Source: Clostridium scatologenes
GTDB taxonomy: Bacteria > Bacillota > Clostridia > Clostridiales > Clostridiaceae
Assembly (NCBI RefSeq): GCF_000968375.1
Contig: NZ_CP009933.1
Span: 806,001 to 870,000 of the forward strand
Length of the DNA stretch: 64,000 nucleotides
Direction: 5' to 3'
A program made the position numbers and the translations under genes. Positions 61,417-64,000 of this stretch are shown piece by piece (position 1 is the stretch's first letter; every line of letters starts with the position of its first letter). The notes beneath the pieces are model-generated. The model was not told the DNA's origin and searched no databases. It was given only the letters and a program-made list of their open reading frames with translations.

Positions 61417-62631
61417 ATGAAAAATATCAAAGTTGTTATCGGTGCAAATTTTGGAGATGAAGGCAAGGGGCTGATGACGGATTATCTTTCATCTACTTTA
61501 AATAATGGGATAGTTGTAAGATTTAATGGAGGTGCTCAGGCAGGTCATACTGTTGTAACTCCAAATGGAGGCAGGCATGTTTTTGGACATTTTGGTTCAG
61601 GCTCCTTTTTAGGCTTACCAACCTATTTAAGCAGATTCTTTGTAGTTAATCCTATAACTTATATTAAAGAACTTAACAGCTTAAAGAGCAAAAATGTAAA
61701 ACCTACTGTATTTATAGATAAAGATTGTTATGTTACAACACCATATGACATGATGATAAATCAAATAGCTGAAATGGTTCGAGGCAGGAATAAACATGGA
61801 AGCTGTGGATTAGGTTTTAATGAAACTATTCAGCGCAGCATATCTAAAAATTGTTTCAAGTTAACAGTTAAGGATTTGAAAAATGAAACTTTAGTTAGAA
61901 AAGTGCTAAAAAACATTAAAGATTTATATTTACAAAAAAGGTTAATGGAATTAGGAATAGATAATATTCCAGATATGTTTTTAGATATAATTTCAAGTAA
62001 AGAGATAATTGAAAATTATTTATTAGATATAAAAAATATGCTTCATACCATAACTGTTACAAATTTAAAAATATTGAATTCATATGATGATGTATTATTT
62101 GAAGGTGCTCAAGGACTTTTACTTGACCAAAATCATGAATTTTTTCCTCATGTTACACGATCTAACACGGGAATGAAAAATGTAAGTGAATTAATAAAAG
62201 AAGTTGGATACAGCATGGAAAATGTAGAAATTGTATATGCAACAAGGGCTTACATGACAAGGCATGGAGCTGGTCCGTTTCCAAATGAATTAGAAGCAAA
62301 GCCATATGAAAAAATAGAGGATTTGACTAATGTACCAAATCCTTATCAAGATACCTTAAGATTTGGCTTACTAGATCTTGATCTTTTATCAAAAACAATA
62401 CAAAATGATTTATTAAATGTAAAAGGATTAAAGTATAAAATCAAAATATCAATCAGCTGCTTAGATCAATTAGATGAAAAAATAGATTATTATTATAATT
62501 CAAATAAAATGAAAACTTCAGTAGGTAATTTTATTAAAAATGTGTTTAAAGCAATTGATGTCTCAGAAGGATATTTAAGTTATGGCGATTCCAGAGAAAC
62601 TATTAAAAATATAATTTACAGCTTAAATTAG
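61417..62631 (+). CDS. Divergent adenylosuccinate-synthetase-like ligase
   Basis: 404 residues, slightly shorter than PurA (about 430). The GTP/IMP phosphoryl-transfer core is kept: GDEGKG (Asp14, Lys17), GAQAGHT (His44), FEGAQGLLLD and TRHGAGPFPNEL. Two substrate loops differ. The GTTxRGIGP region of PurA reads SCGLGFNETIQ. The aspartate-binding loop TTGRxRRxGW reads NPYQDTLRFGLLD (308-320), replacing the key Arg by Asp. It probably makes an amide/amine bond on a purine-like substrate using something other than L-aspartate. It is unlikely to be the housekeeping enzyme. Confidence 0.75.
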   Translation: MKNIKVVIGANFGDEGKGLMTDYLSSTLNNGIVVRFNGGAQAGHTVVTPNGGRHVFGHFGSGSFLGLPTYLSRFFVVNPITYIKELNSLKSKNVKPTVFIDKDCYVTTPYDMMINQIAEMVRGRNKHGSCGLGFNETIQRSISKNCFKLTVKDLKNETLVRKVLKNIKDLYLQKRLMELGIDNIPDMFLDIISSKEIIENYLLDIKNMLHTITVTNLKILNSYDDVLFEGAQGLLLDQNHEFFPHVTRSNTGMKNVSELIKEVGYSMENVEIVYATRAYMTRHGAGPFPNELEAKPYEKIEDLTNVPNPYQDTLRFGLLDLDLLSKTIQNDLLNVKGLKYKIKISISCLDQLDEKIDYYYNSNKMKTSVGNFIKNVFKAIDVSEGYLSYGDSRETIKNIIYSLN

Positions 62632-62712
62632 AAAATTAATTTAGTTGGAATTAGATATATAACATTGAATATACATGTTATTAAGGAATATTTTTAGGAG
62701 TTGTAGTGACTT

Positions 62713-64000
62713 ATGGAAGCATATAGAGCTGATATTCAACCATCTAATCCATCTAATGAACAAAGATATGCATTGTTAAAAAATGCATTGCGTAAATCAG
62801 GCAGATTAATTGACTTTAATAACATTATTAAGCTCTTAAGTCCTCCGCCGGATGTTTTAAATTATGCATATCCAGGTGAATTTAAGAAAATTAAGGTAGG
62901 TATTATAGGTGGAGGCCTTGCTGGTATGTCATCAGCTTTCGAACTTAGAAAACTTGGATTTGACATAACAGTATTTGATGCTTTAGAAGATAGGGTTGGT
63001 GGAAGAGTATATACTTACTATTTTGATGAAGATAAAAAGTTTTATGGAGAGCTTGGTCCACTTAGAATTCCAGTATCGCATGAATCTACCTGGCATTATA
63101 TTAATCTTTTTGGACTTGATACACAGCCATTTATTCAAAATAATCCTAATGACTTTGTATATGTACAAGAAACAAGAGCTAGAAACAATCCTAGAAGCAT
63201 TGAAGAAAAAATTTATCCAAAATATAATTTAACTAGAAGAGAAAAAAATACAGCTTGGCCAAGGCTTTATGAATATGCAGTACATTTTTTCATGAATAAT
63301 CTACGGCCGGAAGTAAGAGCGGAAATTTTAAAAATTCTTCCTCTTTATAGTCCAAGTTATAATACATTACTTAATATTAGCATCCGTCAAAATTTTGAAA
63401 TGCTAGGTCTTAGTCCTGATGCCATAGATATGATAGCAAGTGTTGATGCATTTACAGGTGCACTAATTGATTTATCTTATAATGAAGTGTTGCAGGAGGA
63501 TTATCCAGAAAATTTCTCTTATCTTTACAGAATTGCTGGTGGCAATGTAAATTTGCCAAATGCATTTTATAAATCTCTAACATCGAAATCACCTAAAGAA
63601 TATAAAATACCTCAGAATGAACTGGGAAATGTGACTTGGAAAAAAGGTAGTCAAGTATGGGGAATATATAAAGCTGAAAATGAAAAAAATGTTGTATTGA
63701 GATACAAAGGTAATAATATTAAAGGAGAAGCTACAGAAGCATTTGATTATGTTATTTGTGCAATTCCATTTACAACACTTTCAACCATGGATATTTCACC
63801 TTTCTTTAGTAATAGAAAAATGCAAGCAATAAGGGAAATAAACTATGTAGATGGGCATAGAGCTCTGCTGTTGTGTAAAAAGCGTTTTTGGGAAGAAGAT
63901 GCGGATTATGGAAGGATTGTAGGAGGTGTAAGTAATACGGATTTATCTATAACAAATATATTATATCCTTCAGATCATGCTTTAACTGGAGCTAATCCAA
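62713..64000 (+). CDS. Flavin amine oxidase, 5' part (runs off window)
   Basis: The frame is open from the ATG at 62713 to the window end (429 codons). An N-terminal extension of ~60 residues precedes the FAD dinucleotide motif GIIGGGLAGM (63-72) and the GG motif DRVGGRVYTY. The TYP/FAD C-terminal region is outside the window. The N-terminal extension with SPPPDVLNYAYPGEFK resembles bacterial tryptophan/phenylalanine-oxidase-like flavin amine oxidases. It would oxidise an amine or amino acid. AGGAG lies 12 bases upstream. Fourth gene of the J-domain/VWA/PurA-like run. Confidence 0.82.
   Translation, partial: MEAYRADIQPSNPSNEQRYALLKNALRKSGRLIDFNNIIKLLSPPPDVLNYAYPGEFKKIKVGIIGGGLAGMSSAFELRKLGFDITVFDALEDRVGGRVYTYYFDEDKKFYGELGPLRIPVSHESTWHYINLFGLDTQPFIQNNPNDFVYVQETRARNNPRSIEEKIYPKYNLTRREKNTAWPRLYEYAVHFFMNNLRPEVRAEILKILPLYSPSYNTLLNISIRQNFEMLGLSPDAIDMIASVDAFTGALIDLSYNEVLQEDYPENFSYLYRIAGGNVNLPNAFYKSLTSKSPKEYKIPQNELGNVTWKKGSQVWGIYKAENEKNVVLRYKGNNIKGEATEAFDYVICAIPFTTLSTMDISPFFSNRKMQAIREINYVDGHRALLLCKKRFWEEDADYGRIVGGVSNTDLSITNILYPSDHALTGANP

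Overview
The window is AT-rich DNA (G+C roughly 30% by eye) with strong AGGAGG-type ribosome sites, frequent TTG/GTG starts and many genes typical of strictly anaerobic, spore-forming Firmicutes: 4Fe-4S proteins, an [FeFe]-hydrogenase homologue, a SpoIIE-type phosphatase, an orphan membrane histidine kinase, a CD3324-family regulator and a type I-B CRISPR system. It is most likely a chromosomal segment of a Clostridium sensu stricto. The species cannot be fixed from sequence alone. No rRNA or tRNA genes were seen.

Layout. 1-8564: type I-B CRISPR-Cas (3' end of cas8b, cas7, cas5, cas3, cas4, cas1, cas2), then 14 identical 30-bp repeats. 8565-10787: prophage debris (truncated DnaC-like loader, DnaD-like replication protein) and a deletion scar fusing DUF1659 and DUF2922 coding sequence. 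11212-15604: KimA-type potassium transporter and an enoate/dienoyl-CoA reductase-type flavoenzyme. 15822-20107: Asn-rich cupin, then a coupled three-gene operon ([2Fe-2S] protein, hydrogenase-PAS protein, SpoIIE phosphatase) that looks like an H2- or redox-sensing pathway. 20165-28493: nitrilase with divergent MocR regulator, radical SAM protein, YczE-like membrane protein with divergent MarR regulator, metallo-hydrolase, Fe-S aldo/keto reductase, and an AEC transporter behind a sigma-54 promoter. 28567-34908: PrpR-type sigma-54 activator, two alpha/beta hydrolases, a TetR regulator and an unusual flavin reductase. 34907-41000: a decayed duplicate element, an orphan histidine kinase, and a partly decayed NapH-like membrane Fe-S cluster with two small genes. 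41204-46338: PHP phosphoesterase, DUF3189 protein and a three-subunit molybdenum hydroxylase. 46496-52300: the intact copy of the duplicated element, methyltransferase, HAD hydrolase, an excisionase-type regulator with DUF4180, a hydrolase coupled to Arr (rifampin ADP-ribosyltransferase), and an XRE/membrane protein pair. 52365-59084: MutS2-like ATPase lacking Smr, acetyltransferases, M15 peptidase and two DUF2382 stress proteins.

59416-64000 (running off the window) is the strongest candidate for an undescribed system. One promoter of full consensus drives a J-domain/pseudokinase fusion, a VWA protein, a divergent adenylosuccinate-synthetase-like ligase whose aspartate-binding loop is rewritten, and a flavin amine oxidase.

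The window also holds many short repeats and regulatory sites: a dispersed ~33-bp intergenic repeat (five copies), mirror-image MarR operators, 10-bp iterons before an excisionase-type regulator, and a structured attenuator-like leader before the MutS2-like gene.
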